Source: Hypholoma sublateritium FD-334 SS-4
Lineage: Eukaryota > Basidiomycota > Agaricomycetes > Agaricales > Strophariaceae
Reading direction: 5' to 3'
DNA length: 64,000 nt
NCBI GenBank assembly: GCA_000827495.1
Contig: KN817599.1
Location: 62,001-126,000, forward strand
Part shown: one piece after another, positions 35,003 through 50,700 of the stretch
How the letters are laid out: the number at the start of each line of letters is the position of its first letter
How positions within the stretch are numbered: the first letter of the stretch is position 1
The notes under the pieces: model-generated
What the model was told of the DNA's origin: nothing
The model's input: only the letters and a program-made list of their open reading frames with translations
Database searches by the model: none
Program-made: the position numbers and the translations under genes

Positions 35003-36229
35003 ATGTTCAATTCCTTCAAAGGTAACTGAATACTTGAGTCTTGCACTCGGAAGTTGTTTCACCTTCAATATTTAACAGCATTCATCGGTCTCCTCTCGTT
35101 GGCCACCAACCTTGCCACCGTTGCAGCTGACCTGGATTTCACCAGCACAAATGCGCAGTGGATTTGGGTTCCTGGACGCGCAGCGGATGGAATTACCTAC
35201 CCACCAGGAAACGTCTCCCTCCGACGCGATTATTATCCCCCCGACGGAAAGACACCCCTCTCTGCCGAGATTCTGATCACCGCAGACAACGCGTATACTC
35301 TCTGGGTCAACGGAGAAGAAATCGGCGCGCAGGCAAACTTTCATCAGGCATTCCGCTACTGCGTCCCTCTCGAATCCGGCTGCAACGTCTTCGCCGTTGA
35401 GGGTCAGAACGCCCCGAGCGACGGGCCGTCAAACGTCGGCAACGCCGCCGGCGTCATCTCTGCGATCGAGATCCGCTACACAGACGGCTTCACGGAGACG
35501 GTCGTCACCGACGCGGAATGGCACGCCATCTCAGGTTCAGTCTCAGGCTTTGAGCAGGTCGCGTTCGACGACAGCGCCTGGGTCGCCGCTTTTGTCGAGG
35601 GCTCGATTAACACCACCGCACCCTGGAATACAATCGGGGTCAGTATCCCCCCCGCGACAGACGACCCAGGCCCGAACCTCACCTCCGCATCTTGGATTTG
35701 GACGAACAAGGTTGTTGCCGGGAGCGCGCCGGTCGGCGGTAGCGCGTTCCTCAAGGCCTTCTCATTGCCGGGTGGACAGCTCGCGGACAGCATCGTAATT
35801 GACATCGTCACAGATAACGAGTACACGCTTTACATCAACGGGCTTGTCGCTGGCTCCGGGACCGATTACAGCACGCCGCAACGCTTTGAAGTTAATTTCG
35901 TACCCAGCAATACGGTCACTATTGCGGTGTGGGGTGTCAATACGGGCGGCCCTGCTGGACTGCTCGCCGCCGCCGAAATTCGTGGCTGCGCCTGTGGATG
36001 CGGCACAAACGCATTTGTGGTAACAGATGCGACCTGGAACTTCAACACTACGGCACCGGCTGATTTCATCAATCCCGGATTTGATGATTCGAAGTGGGCT
36101 GCAGCGGTTGTCGAGGGACCTTATGGAATGTCACCTTGGGGCAATGTTCCAATTCCGACAAACAATTCGCCTCAAAGTAATCCCATCTCTGGCGCGCCCA
36201 CTGCACCCCCTGCCACTGTCGTCTCTTAG
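35003..36229 (+). CDS. Secreted protein with two galactose-binding-like repeats, 389 aa
   Basis: Exons 35003-35021 and 35079-36229 joined in phase over a 57 nt intron. The first exon supplies the only sensible ATG (MFNSFK) and completes a signal peptide (AFIGLLSLATNLATVAA). The mature protein has two tandem copies of a beta-sandwich-like module: NAQWIWVPG..LITADNAYTLWVNGEEIG and SASWIWTNK..DIVTDNEYTLYINGLVAG, each ending with a FDDS-W segment. Such modules occur in alpha-L-rhamnosidases and other carbohydrate-active proteins as sugar-binding domains, but no catalytic domain is attached. A Ser/Pro/Thr-rich C-terminus follows. Likely an extracellular, possibly carbohydrate-binding, protein. Confidence 0.75.
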
Positions 36230-36810
36230 ATTTGGGGTGTTCGATATACCAGATATACCGTAGCAGTCTGGTGAATCATTTTACTTCTTTCTCTGATTGT
36301 AACTTCGAGTCGTTTGAATTTCAATTGAATTTGCCCCAGTCATTGGTTATAACATAAGGCCCAAATTTAAGTGAATTTGAAAATGTGATCAGCTATAGTC
36401 TTCGAGATAACAGGTTCTTGAAATTGAGCAGGCTGCGCTGATTGGCTTGTAATTTCGAGTCTATTTATAGTAATAACATCCATTTATAGTCATGGCCTTC
36501 AACTAGCAGTCGCTCTTATATTCAGTTGTTCGATAGTCGGTGGTTATCCATAATCATCTGCACAAATGAATATAATCTACGTTCTAGGAAAGGACGCCTC
36601 TTGGATTAATATTCAACGCCAGAACTCTTAATTGTACAACTCTACCCACTCAAAAAAGCTTTCCATGCACGTGAACAGTGTATTGTACAAGAACCCAAGC
36701 AATTAAATCGTCTATACAAGATGAGGCAAAAATCATAGTCGTAAGCTACGGTGTGCCCAATATGCGGGCAACTATTGCAGCGGCGCGTGCATTGTGTAAC
36801 CGTTCATGAA
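36230..36810. other. Intergenic 36230-36810
   Basis: Convergent spacer between the secreted protein (+) and the peptide transporter (-). No gene seen. Confidence 0.5.
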
Positions 36811-39015
36811 TCAAAGGGCAGCTTTCTCCTCCACCGGCGTCTCGTCAACGAAGCCAGCACGGGCACCCTTGCCTACAGCGTTCAACGCGATCTCGCGGCG
36901 ATCAAGCGAGCGGAATACAATGAAGAAGAGCGTGCCGACGACCCATGCGGTGACAGCGAACGAGCCGAACAGCCACGCGAATGTGGGTTCGATGTTGACG
37001 GCAGTAAGTGAGAAGTTGAGCGCAGACGAGAGGGCGACTTGGAACTGAGAGAAGGCCATGACAACCGACTTCATGCGCACGGGCGCCTTCGTGAACGCGT
37101 ACTCGAGTGACGTGATTGAGGCGAAGATCTCGGAGATACCAACGAGGATGTATGGGCCGGAGACAACCCAGACGTTCACGTTTGCGGGGTTCTGCGTGCC
37201 GTCGTCGTTCAAGCACTCAGAGGGCTTGAGGTCGTGGCAGGGAGACATCTCGTACAGGTAGTGCTGAAGGATGGCAGCGTAGAGCATGGCGAGGCCGGCG
37301 ACGAAGAAGCCGGCGGTAATGCGCTTGATGGGGGTGAAGTTGATGCCACGCTTGCGGAGGAAGGGGTAGACAATGTAATCGAAGAAGGGGATGAGGACGA
37401 CGATAGATATGGGGTTGAGATTCCTGGGGGGTGTTGTGTTAATATAATTATGCAAGCGAGGTGCGCAGCGTTGCGACGTACTGGATCAAATCATTGGGAG
37501 TGCCGTTCAATTTCATACCAGCAGCGACAGTGCCAAGATTTCCGTCGATCTGCGAGTAGCAGAGCCAGAAGAAGGGGAAGAAGAGAAACACAGTGCAGGC
37601 CTTGAGGGTACGGGATACTTCCTCGACGAACTCGTCATCCCAAGTAATCTTTGCGGGGCGTTCGCTATCGGCATAGTGGGCTATGGTAGATAAACTGTTA
37701 GCGGTAAAATAAGATACTTGCGCAAATCGGCTTACAGGGCTTCGAAATGTCCCAAAAATCTGCCGCTCTGCATCCACGGATAGTCGTAAGAGGGTTAATG
37801 GACCACTTTGGCTCGAGAGCCATCGTAATGACCCTCAATGATTCCAACAAGATTGATCCACGGGGAGGTGTGCGAATGTAGTTGTTCTTACCCATCAAGA
37901 GAACGATGGGGACGAGGACGAAAATAAGGGTCGGAACGAGGAAGGCGACCCAGTATCCGTGATCGCGTGCAATGAACGAGGCGGAGATGGCACCGCATGA
38001 ACCGAGGTTGATGGCGGCGTAAAACCAAAGGTAAATACTTTGCACGGTGACGGCGGGCGAGACGACGACAACTTCTCCAGACGCAAGGGTCTCTGATAAG
38101 ATCTATATTAGAGCTGGTATCTCACCATGCAGAACGAGGGGCATACTTTTTCGCAGCTTTCCAGTGTATTGCTCAGCGATCATGGGGGAGACATTAGCCT
38201 TGATGGCACCGGCTCCGAGACCCTGAAAGGAGTGTGAGACATGATAGATTAATAGAAAGTGGTCGACATACGATGATGACGATTGAGAGAATAAGAAGGC
38301 CGAGAGAAACATCGGGGTGCGCAATGGAAGAGGGAGAGGCCGAGCCGACGAGAATTATGTGACCAATTCTGGATGAACGAACCAGTTAGTTTCATGAACG
38401 AAGCGAAGCGCAGATAAGCACGTACAAGCAAACGAAGGAGAAGATCATAATGGTCTTGTATCTTCCCCATAGTGTATCTGCAAGAATTCCTCCGAGCCAC
38501 GGCGTGATATAAACCCAAAAACTATTGAACTGGAAATCGAATGATGAAACGTAAATCCAACGGGGAAGACAATGATAGGCGGGAGACATACAGTTCGGAT
38601 CGCGAAAGAAATCTGCTGGCCTTTACCAAGTGCTCCAGCTACACCGTTGGCACGGTCGATGATGACAGCACCAGTGGTCGAATACTTGGGGAGCGGTGCG
38701 CGAATGTAGTTGTTAAAGATGTTGGTAGTACCGTAATATGTCCATCTACACGAAATGAATAAATGCCTCAGAAAGAGAGAAATAGAAATCGACATACCGC
38801 TCGGCAAATTCGACGGAGACCACCAACCACGCTGAGTATGGCAGCCTGTCACCGACATGCCTCAGGGTGTCAAGGTCGTGTTGCGTAACGCCTTCTGATC
38901 CCTCAATGAAGCTTTCCTCCTCGAACTTCCCGTCGTGAACAGAGGAATTATCCGTGCCAGGTAGGAATTTAGCGTCCTGGATGGACTCGCTCGAACCATG
39001 TTTCTCGCTGGCCAT
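36811..39015 (-). CDS. PTR2: PTR2/POT-family oligopeptide transporter
   Basis: ATG at 39015 (MASEKHGSSE) after a TATA box. First exon 39015-38798 ends inside the ER of VEFAERW, the N-terminal POT signature region; later exons contain the WTYYG/TNI helix, WVYITPWLGGILADT with WGRYKTI (the loop 2-3 signature), GLGAGAIKANVSPMIAEQY (second PTR2 signature), WFYAAINLGS, and the final exon down to 36811 with FDYIVYPFLRKRGI and GISEIFASITSLEYAFTKAP. About twelve transmembrane helices are expected. It should import di- and tripeptides with protons at the plasma membrane. About nine exons; inner borders were not all resolved. The N-terminal ~55 residues are acidic and cytosolic, as in other fungal PTR2 proteins. 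Confidence 0.9.
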
Positions 39016-40388
39016 GATGCACAGATGGATGGAAAGATGGAAGTCGTGCGAGGGTTCCAAAGTTTGTTTCCCGCCGCTTTATAGGTAACCGCACGATAAG
39101 CCTCAAAACTCCACAATGTCGATTCGCGGCGCTGCACATGGCAAGACGCCTTGGCGTTTCTCCAATGGATGCCAAGTGGCAGCACAAATTTGGTGTTTTT
39201 CGTGCGAAAACTTCGCGGGTCAAACAACGAGAAAGGTACCCGCGGGATGCTATGAAGGTGACCAGGCAACGACTGCGTCGATCGCGTCAAAAAGTCAACC
39301 CGGGAAGGAACAGGTTGGATTGAACGGACCTTACAGCCACTCTCCCGGCCTCTCCCTCACTTTGTCCAGCTAATATGATTTCAGGAGAGTAGCTGAGGAT
39401 AGATCTTCAAATCGTCGACTTGGGGAAGCCATTTGACAAGTTGCTTTTGGTCCGAAACAAACGAGTGCCGACGGGTTGCAGCGCACAAGGTTTAGCCTGA
39501 GCGATCAAAATTGTCGATCAAGTCGTCAAAAGACAGCCACAGACCGACGACGATGGATGCTGCGCGAAGGAGGAACATATTAAGTTAGGTTTAGTTCTCC
39601 TGTAGACAGACGTCTAGGCTTGGAGCAGGACGATCTAGGGTGCCACGCCCGGGCCCACCAGTGACTGGGTGTTTGTTACTATTTTGCACATCCGGCCTTT
39701 ATAAAGTAAGCGCCCGCACACCCGCTGATCCTCGCTGATCTTTCAATGTCGGCCTTTCTGACACGAGACGAAATTCTACGAAATCCCCCAACTCACTGTG
39801 AACTGCAGTTCCAAGAGTATTTACTGTGATGGATTGCTTGGATTGCGCCATTTTCCTCGGAGGGCGACCTAACGGCCTCTGGAGCGATCTGACTTTCCGT
39901 TGATCCGTCAGTTCCCTCCGGCGGACTCATTTTGCATCTTCCTGCTATAAATATCTTGTGGGGCCTCACGTTGCTGGAAATCGGGTCTGGGGGGGTTGGG
40001 GGCACACGATACCACACGACACGGGGCTAAGACGCAAAGCAACAGTTCGCGGTGCATGCGAGACGTCTACGGCGTACGCTGAGAAATGTTGCACAGCGCT
40101 GGAGGATGGTGCGGCAAAATCATTGGCTCCCGCCCAGGCCCGTCCCCGACGAAGTCTTCCGCAGCCTCCGATTACACTGTCGCATTTGTCGGCCGTGCGC
40201 TTCCGCTCCGAGTCGGACTCGGCCCTGTCCGAGGACTGGCCAACTATTGGCCAATAGCGTTGACACCATTCCATGCGCCAACCCTCACTCAGCCCGCAAA
40301 ATCTCGTTCGCTCTCCCCAAAGGAATATCGCAGGAAGACGAATACATATTGAACCTTGATTGAACCCAAATAAAACCCATTATCGTAC
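39016..40388. other. Intergenic 39016-40388
   Basis: PTR2 promoter side plus sequence downstream of the amino-acid permease. Two further TATA-like motifs (about 39,700 and 39,950) have no gene that I can assign to them; frames at 39,958-40,363 show no family resemblance. Confidence 0.5.
39077..39083 (-). promoter_or_regulatory. TATA box of PTR2
   Basis: TATAAAG on the minus strand, about 65 bases before the ATG at 39015. Confidence 0.5.
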
Positions 40389-42811
40389 CTACAGGGCCTT
40401 CGCCCAGACCCAAACACGTCTGGGCAGCCCTCTGCCGCTCACTATGGCTTGTTTTTCGTTGAGGTCGCGTGCGCGTACCGCCGCACCCTCGCCGGGCCCC
40501 CAGACGGCATCGGTGACGAGGTCCACCTCCTTCAGCGGCACAAAGTGCGTTGTGCGGCCGAGTACGAACCGCTCGTACAATGTGTAACCGGAGTATAGCA
40601 CAATGTAAAGCGCGACACCGATGTAAGTTGCGACCACGTTCTGAAAGTGAGGGATCCATGTCAGCAAAGCGAGAGGTAGATCCAAGAGCCACACAAACCC
40701 GCGGTTCAAAGGGATCTTGCCGCACCGCTGCGTAGCCTTCTGCGATGAACATGAGCGTCCCGAGGATGATAACTCCAGCTGGCAGTATAGGGAACAATGG
40801 CTGTGTATACGGAAGGTCCGAGAGCTCACGTCCCTGTGCCTTGTACGCGGCACGGAAGCGCAACGAGATTGCGCCGATGGACACCCAGACAAGCAGCGCG
40901 GAGATACCGGTGATGTTGAGCAGCCAGGTAAAGACAATGCCGGCACCCCAGATTGTGGTGAGGAAGGTGAGGCAAGAGAAGGCGAGCGACAATCTGCGAG
41001 GAAATAATTAGAAATAAATACAATAAGAATGGGATTCAAGGAAGCGATGACTGGATGGGCGCTTGAGGACTCACAGTAAAGCGGGGACAGGAACTCCGCG
41101 GCGGGTCACCCACCCGAATACGCGCGGCGCGTGGCCTTCACGCGATAGGGACAACAACATACGGGAGCTCGCATAGAAGCATGAATTTGTCGCTGATAAC
41201 ACCGCAGTCAACAGGACCGCGTTGATGACATGCGCCGCGGCGCCGAAACCCGCGCGCACGAACACAACGGTGATAGGCGATGCGACGACGTCGCCATCTG
41301 GGAATACCAGTATTTAACGAAACGTCCTTTTTAAGTTGTATCGTAAAGACAGACTCACCGTAAGCCGCAGTGAGTAGCGTGTCGTCTGCATGGTTGATGC
41401 ACAGACCGATGGTCAGAATGGTGAGGATGTAGAAAAGGACGATGCGGAAAAACGTGGCCTTGATCGCACGCGGGACGGCCTTGTACGGCTTGGAGGACTC
41501 CCCGGCTGCAATCGCGACTAGCTCGATCCCGCCGAAGGAGAAAAATGCGAATACGAATGTCTGCGCAAACGCTGAGAACCCTCCTATAAATGCTTGCCCG
41601 TTCTGGAAGTTAGACAGACCCTGATGTCGAGGGAAAGACGAGGCTAATTGTGAATTGATTTCTTTTCGTGATCACGGCGACACATACCGGTCCAGGATGT
41701 CCTTTAACACCTCCCCAGTCGAATATTAAGCCCACAATAATAAAGAATACGATCATGACTACTTTGATCATCGCGAACCAGTATTCGGATTCACCTGAAC
41801 GAGGAAAATAGTAATGCTTGAGACCACGCTATTTTCTCGTCGAAAAAAGAATAATACAACATACCGTATACTCGAACGTGGATCAACTGCAGGGCAAATA
41901 TTGGGACAATAATGACAATAGCCCATTCCCAACTTTGCAACTTTTGCGTCCAAAACTGCAGAATGACGGCAGCGGCAGTCAGCTCGCTGGCTAAAAAGGC
42001 CAGACCAGAATTCAGATCAATCGTGCAGATGCGTCAAGATAAGAAGACTTACGAATTGAAAGACTCCTACATATTCATGGTGAGCATTGAAATTGTAAAG
42101 TGGCACAATGATAGTATGTTGCGCGCACCATTGAAGCCAATAATTCCAACCTGGGGTACGGGCGCCAGTAATCAGTTACTTAGAACAGCGTGTAAACGCC
42201 GCTGGTTGACGTACCAAGAGTAAATCCCAAAGCAGGCGATACAAAGCGAGTTCCAAAAACTGAGAATGCGCCGGATACAGGATACATTGAGGACATTTCA
42301 CCGCTGGTAAAGACTAAATATCAGTCAAAATCCCATAGAGCGAAGGATTAGCCGGCACATACAGAGCGATAACAACAGAATACACGAATATTCCAACAAC
42401 AAAATAAGATAACAAGGCGCTCGCTGGTCCAGCAAGCGCTACTGCCTAAAGATTGCATCATTGAAATTTACTGATGGTGAGCATACGGGAGTGTAAATGA
42501 CTTACAGATCCTGCGCTCAGAAAAATACCCGTCCCAATGGTTCCTCCGATAGCTTTCGAAGGTGTAACACGCCTATCAGTAAGGATTCCATGGGATAAAC
42601 CTGCCAAGCGCTCGTACATACCAATCATCATGAGGTGCCGGCTTTGCATGGCACGTTGCGTCTCATTCCCATCTTCAGCACCCAAGGCGCGGCGCCAGAG
42701 TTTGCCATTCCGCGCAGATGAGGGGCGCGGAAGATCCTCGTCAGAAGAGTGTTCCTTTCGGATGCTTGATGCCCGGGAAGACAGCTTCTCCTGGGCGGTG
42801 GCAGAGGACAT
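40389..42811 (-). CDS. Amino-acid permease, fungal YAT (APC superfamily) type
   Basis: ATG at 42811 (MSSATAQEKL). The acidic, Ser-rich N-tail leads into RHLMMIGIGGTIGTGIFL-type sequence (here split by an intron: HLMMIG, then GGTIGTGIFLSAGS), the TM1 motif of yeast-type amino-acid permeases. Downstream are SGEMSSMYPVSGAFSVFGTRFVSPALGF, the FAFFSFGGIELVAIAAGE motif typical of this family's TM6, SATNSCFYASSRMLLSLSREGHAPRVFGW, and LLNITGISALLVW. The last exon ends at 40389. About ten exons and twelve transmembrane helices; it should import amino acids at the plasma membrane with protons. Substrate range cannot be read from sequence. Inner exon borders are approximate. Confidence 0.9.
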
Positions 42812-44434
<1,623 letters not shown>

Positions 44435-44760
44435 TTCTGACACACCGGACAGAGCGCGCGTGGGGCGCACATGTGTATAGGGACAAATGTTTGATAGCGT
44501 GCTAATGAATCATCCTATGACATGTATATTGTGATTGTAAAAAGAGCGGATATCCACATAGGAGAGCGTCCACGGAAAATAGTACCTACTTACATATTAT
44601 GTACGATGAAAGGGTCCATGCAAGTGAATAAATGACAACTGAAAAGCGGGTGGAGACGAGGGAGTAAGTAGGAGCCAATAGCAAATGTAACGCTGTCCGA
44701 TATAAGTAGGGTTCGTGGTTGTCTATGGGCCATGGGCGTAGTAGAAAGTCGGTCAGCAAC
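44435..44760. other. Convergent spacer 44435-44760
   Basis: 3' regions of the histone gene and the chitin synthase meet; no gene seen. Confidence 0.5.
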
Positions 44761-47700
44761 CTATGACTCGGATAGAATCTTGTCGATCGATTGGTTCAAA
44801 AAATCCTTGCGAGATGCGAGTTCGGCTTTGGGGAATTTAGCCATAATTGCCTCGCGGGCCGTTCTAAAAAAACGCATATGAGTCACAGGTGCACAAAGCA
44901 GACGAAACGAGCTCACTTTTTGGTCACTGTCATCAGATCTTGTGTGCTGAGATACCCTCTGAGCGCGTTGAAAAGATCGTCGTCTGAAGGGCTGGGATTC
45001 ATGCTTGGACCGGCGAATGGATTGGCGGTGGTCGCCATCGAGAATGTGGACATTGGTCGCTGGCCTTGACCCAAGACAGGCATAGAAGGCGGAATAGTAC
45101 CGTACTGTGAGCCATGGTTGCTCCCTCCGCCACCGCCGTACATGTTCATGCCGGACATCATCGATGTGTTGGGCGGCATCATTCCAAACATACTACCCGT
45201 ATTTTGATAACCCATCTGCGGCATCATCTGCATACCCATGTGACCATAGTCAGAACCAGCGACGGAGCCAGGACCACCACCGAAAGGCATGAAAGGAAGT
45301 TGGGGGCCAGTGGCCTGGTGCGAGAGATTGCTGTGCGACAGCTGGCTGCCTCCCAAACGGAGGTTGGGGTTGGAGCTGTTGTTGTTCGTGATGTTGGTAT
45401 CCCGATAGTAATCACCCGACTGCGAAGCCTGGTTGTAGGTATGAGGCGATCCTGCGCGGGAATTTTGAGCATGTGAATGTATGTGCGAGCGAGATTGTCC
45501 TTTGCTTTCATATCCAGTTTCATCCGAGTGACGTGTTCCCGTTTCCCAAGCTTCCGCTTCGTATTCTGTACGAGGTGATCAGTGAGTAGGTTAGACTTAA
45601 AAGGTATTTCACGTACCGCTAAACTTCTTCAATGGAATCATAGACTCGTGGAACTTCTCGTCTTCATTGTTGATGACCTTCTTCTCCTTACCCTCGCCGA
45701 TGACAACACGGGTGTTACCCCAGCTGAACTCGTCCATACACCAGAACGAGTAGATGGGTAGGAAGAAACTGTAGACCGGGTATCTGTAGCGAATAGTGAG
45801 CCGCCAAACATATGCGAAGAGTGAAAACGGCGTACGAAAGGATATAAACGACCATCCATCCGATTAGCATGAACTCTCGTTTGATGAGGAAAATAAGAGC
45901 CTGTATTCACGTTAAAAATGCATGTTTGACTCTTAGCGAATATTTTACGCACTTGGAGACCGTATGTAACAGCTAACATGACAAGAGCAATAGTCGGCAG
46001 AGCAGCTTGCTTGGTGGCGACCACGACAACGAGGTAGATCAACTAATTAAAATAACATTAGTGCACGTAAGTTTGTTGTAGCCAAGATGATGCTCACGTA
46101 GACGCAAGTAGAAGGAAGGATCTAAGAGGAAGACAGCCGATCAGTTGCCCGCGACACCAATTGTGAAAAGATGTTGCGTACCATGGTACCGACGAGATCA
46201 ATGAATACGAAGAAGCGCATCGAGAAACAACAGAATCCGATTAGCTCCGGAAGAAGGATAAGCTCCATTAAGTTGTGCACGGTCGAGTTGATCCAGCGAC
46301 GACGCTGCGAGAACAAGATGCGGCGCGATTCAGGTGCCATCGTGTGCGCAATGGCATCCGGGCAGAATTTAGTCTTGAACGTCGGGAAGTGCTTCATCAT
46401 GAGTGTCGTCAAGAACCGATCCTCACCAAGGGAGAACAAGTTCTTCTTGTGTAACGTGTCGACGTTGGGTTCCGAGTACTCCTCGATGATGCGATTGGAG
46501 ATAATGATTGGCCGTCCCTTGTCAGACGTACGAATACGATAGAGCGTGAAACAACCGGGAAGACATGTGACGGAGCCGAACAGACTTTCGAAGGCCTTCG
46601 ACAAATGATGGGATATGTAGTATTCGTAGACTTGGATCATCGTCCACCAAGAGCCCTGCTCGTTTGTGAGCTTCGTTTCACCACATACGCCAATGATGCG
46701 CGAATCATCGGCTGTTTGGGCAACGAGCCGGTTCAGTGCATCGGGGGTGACAGTCTAATAGGCATCAGCAATCAGTATATTATCACGAGTGAAAATCAAT
46801 TCTGTGCATACCGTATCGGCGTCCACAGTAAAGATGTATTCGTAGAAAGCAGGGTCGATACCGATGACGTTGCGCATTTGATGATAGATCTCCAGCTCCA
46901 GCGGTGACATGGGCGCGTCAAAGTGCACGCGGTTGAGGTAGTGAAGTAGTAGGATTTGAGAGTCACGCTTTCCACGATTGCCGGGCTTTGAACGCTCAGT
47001 GGGCTTGCCGACCTTGACAATGACCATATACCTATAATGAAAACGATATTGTCAGTAAACGATAAGTCAATAAGCACCAAAGACTTACGGCACGACGTGT
47101 CCTTCAAATTCATACAGCCCGGAGTAGACCTTGCCATAGTTGAGCGCCTTCAATCCTTCTCCAACGGACTTGAACAACAGTGGTTCAGGATCAAGCTTAG
47201 GATCAACTCCAAGGATATCGAGAACGATACGCGGCGTCGTGCGATCGTTTCCACTTCCTATGATATTACCGTCACATATAATGAAGAGGAGCTTGCGTTT
47301 ATCGTCGTAATTCAGCGCAGCCAAGGAATCGACGGTGCGCCGAAGTGATTCTTCGTCCTCGGTGTAACACGGTACCTGGCAGAGGACAAATTTGTCCTGC
47401 AATTCAGGGTTACGTCTGGAGCCGAGCTGGAGAGCAGCCAAAACTTAAAAATAAGTGATATTAATAGCGACTCGATTCATGTTAGAATGAATACGCACAT
47501 TTTGTTAAGATTGAAGCCATCAAGATACCGGAGATGATAATGAGGAAATAGTTCTGGACCTGACATCTCGCCGACTTCCTGAAATCAGCCTCGCCTGCCA
47601 GGAACACATTTGACAGACAAGCGGTGTGCTGCGCGCGATACGTCGAGTTCATACTGTTGAGAACGGTGTCTAGCGCTGTAGTGATGTCCTGCCCCGAGCG

Positions 47701-50700
47701 CTGCTGGAATACATCAACAAGGTCCTGGTCAAGGAAGTTGAAAAGCCCCGAATTCTGGTTCAGCCCGGCAGAATAAACGTAGTCCGTCAGGTCGTATAGA
47801 AGGGTGTGATGGATGCCCCAGATCCTGTAACCCTGTCAATTATGCCGTACAGGAGACCACAAAACAGCGAGAACGTACTTCATGATATTCTCATCCGCTG
47901 CCTGTATCGCGACTTCCTTGCGGGTGATTACCAAGGGCCCCTTGCGCATAGGCTTCATCTTAGGGAAGAACGTCTGACTATACCAGTCGGCCGGTTCGAG
48001 TCCCTCGATCGATGTCTGCAGTGCGCCGCTGATGTGGTGCGCAAGCGGAGCTACATCCGTGAAATTTTGGCGCGTCAGAGAAAGTTGGTCGTCCGTGACG
48101 AGGCCGGCGCAGCCGAGAACAAGCGGCGGCGGGAAGTAATATGTGAGGTCCTGGCCGGCCATCACCTCAAGAACGTCGGCAGAGTTACTCTTGATCGAGC
48201 CCTCGCCATTGCTGTGGTCCCCGTGGATGAAGTTCGACACGTCGTACACCTCGCCCTGGATCGCGACCCAAAAGTCCGAGTCGCCCTGGTGCTGGTTGAC
48301 CTCTTCGATGCTCCATGCCTTGTCGAAGTTCGGACACAACAGGCGCCCGAACTCAATGATATAGAAAATGACGATTGCGTTGAACAGGAAGATGAGCCAG
48401 AAGATAGTAACCTTTTCGCGCCACGCGAGACGGACGTCAGGCCGCTTCATGCGCCCAATAACGCGTAACGCGGGGCTCGGGAGCCACCATGTTGTCAGCC
48501 AAACGAGGCGGAGCCACCATTTGCGCGTCGATGTCGTCGGCAGCTCCTCGACCGCGTTCGGCGCGTCCTTGACGACTATCCCGCTGCCAAGCTCCTTGTC
48601 CGCCCCGCGACGCCCGCCCGGCGCAAGTCCCTCGCGGCTGTCGCCACCCTTCTTGTCGTACTCAGAATCCCAGCCATCCGCGTCGTCCACCTCGGAGAAC
48701 GCCTTCCCAGCGTAGCCCGGGTTCGGCGTCGCGAGCCCTCCGCCCCCGTACTGTGGGTTTGCATCCTGATAACGCGACCCGTCTGGTAGATTCTTTGTGA
48801 GAAGGAGGTTATCTGCGCTGTCACCGAAGTATCCCCCCAATGGCTGCGGCGGCTGCAGCCCTTCGCCGCCATGCGTGAAGTCCGTGTTGTCGTCGGCAAT
48901 AAGATCGTCGTCGTCGTCGCCCTCGCGCGAGCCCCGCCCTGCACGCTTCTCTGCCTCGCGCAGCGTGTCCTCAACGGTCTTCCACGCGGGGTACGCAAGC
49001 CAGATCATGTCGTGCCCGCACACGTAGTCAACGCCCTCGCGCCACCCGTTCGCCCGTGCACATTGTACAATGCGCTCGTCCTCGCTGCCGCGCATCGTTG
49101 GCACGTATTTGTCACAGAATGCGCTGCGCGCGTAGTGCGCGACGAAATCAGTGCTCTTGCGCGCGACAAGATCTGGCAATAGTAGGCTGCGGATCTGCGC
49201 CTTCACGCGCCGCCGGTCGAACGAATTCGGCGAGCTCGAGTCGTTCGGGCGGATGCACGATACCGTCCATCGCGCCGTGCAGTCCAGCGCAGCGAAGAGT
49301 TCCGAGAGCGTGAAGTTCAGCTGCGCAGATACTGGGTACGTCTTTCCAGGGTCAAGTCGTGGGTGCTCAGCCTCGGGCAGTGGCGGCGTGCCATTGGGGG
49401 ACAGCACAGGTGACGGCTGGCGCAGCGGCCGCGACGACACCTGCGCCTGCACGATAATTGACTCATCTTTGCTGTGCTTCTCGACGGCGAGACTGGGCCC
49501 GGAGAGGAGCTTGGACACGAAAGGCTCTGCCGAATTGCGCAGAAGCGTGACGAAAGCTGAGTCGAGGAGGTCTGTGTCCTTCTCGATAAACTGTGTCGCA
49601 TCATACGAAGCCGCTCCCGCGTAGTGATTGATCCCGAACTGGCGCCGGTCTGCGGCGGTACCCGTGGTAGGGCTAGCGACAAATGACGAGTGCACGCCAT
49701 ATTTGGAGTTCAGCTCTTGAACGAGGTCGTCATCGCGTGCCTCCCCACTCTTGCCGGATTTGTAAGAAGAGCACGCTTTGTTGATAATGCCGAGCAGTCC
49801 GCCGGGTTTCCTCTGCGACCGCTCACTAAGCTGTGCGCCCCGGAGTAGCTCAACGCACGCGCCATTGTCCATTGTTGACACGCTCGGAAGTGACAGCCCG
49901 TCGTTGGTAATCTCGGCATTCAGTCCCACACTATTCTCGAATGTGTTGCGGAGGATGTAGGAATGGAGGATTTCGTCTGCGAGATTAATGTTGAATTCCT
50001 CGAAGCCGTTCTGGCCGTACGCTGAAATAAGGGGTTGGCTCCCTGAAAGCGACATGGAAGTGGTACCCGCAGGTCCGCGTGTTTGGTAGCCAGGCTGATC
50101 GAAAAGGATGATTTGCGACGTCACAGGGAGATCCTTGGAGCTTGGGGCGATGCGGTGATTGCACGTTTCGACAACAAACGCGAAAAGAATTGCATACAAG
50201 TCGCGTACGCATTGGTCGCGCTGCGCCGCGCTCTGCTCCGCACTAAGGAGAACCGTGTACAATTCCTTGCGCACATAGCTAGTCTTGTTTGTTAGGATTT
50301 GGCTGAGGTCCTCCGCTGGCACGCCCAGAAGCCTCGCAGCCTGGTCGAGGACGTGTGGGTTGCTGACAGTCGCTGAAACATCATGGGCATCACCCTCCAC
50401 GAACTCGAGGTTGCCGAGGAGCAAGATGGCAACAAGGAGACTAAAAATAGCGGTCATGTGCTTGATTTTAAAGCCAAGGGCTCGCATGGCCGCACGGAGT
50501 TCGGTCATGCCGATGGAATCATCGCTGAATGGCCCAGACGGAAGTCGGTAGCAGCCTGAGGATGCAAGCAGGGCGTAGTCCGACATATCCTCGAGACTGA
50601 ACATGTCCCGCTCCGCTGCTGTTGAACCGGCCAGGAATTGGTAGAAGACGTGATACGTCCGTTCTTCATGCGAAAGACGGTTAAGCCGGCTTTTGTCAAG

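Noticed and set aside
39948..40363. TATA-like motif followed by plus-strand frames
   Set aside because: The frames have no ATG in context, no motif and no splice partners.
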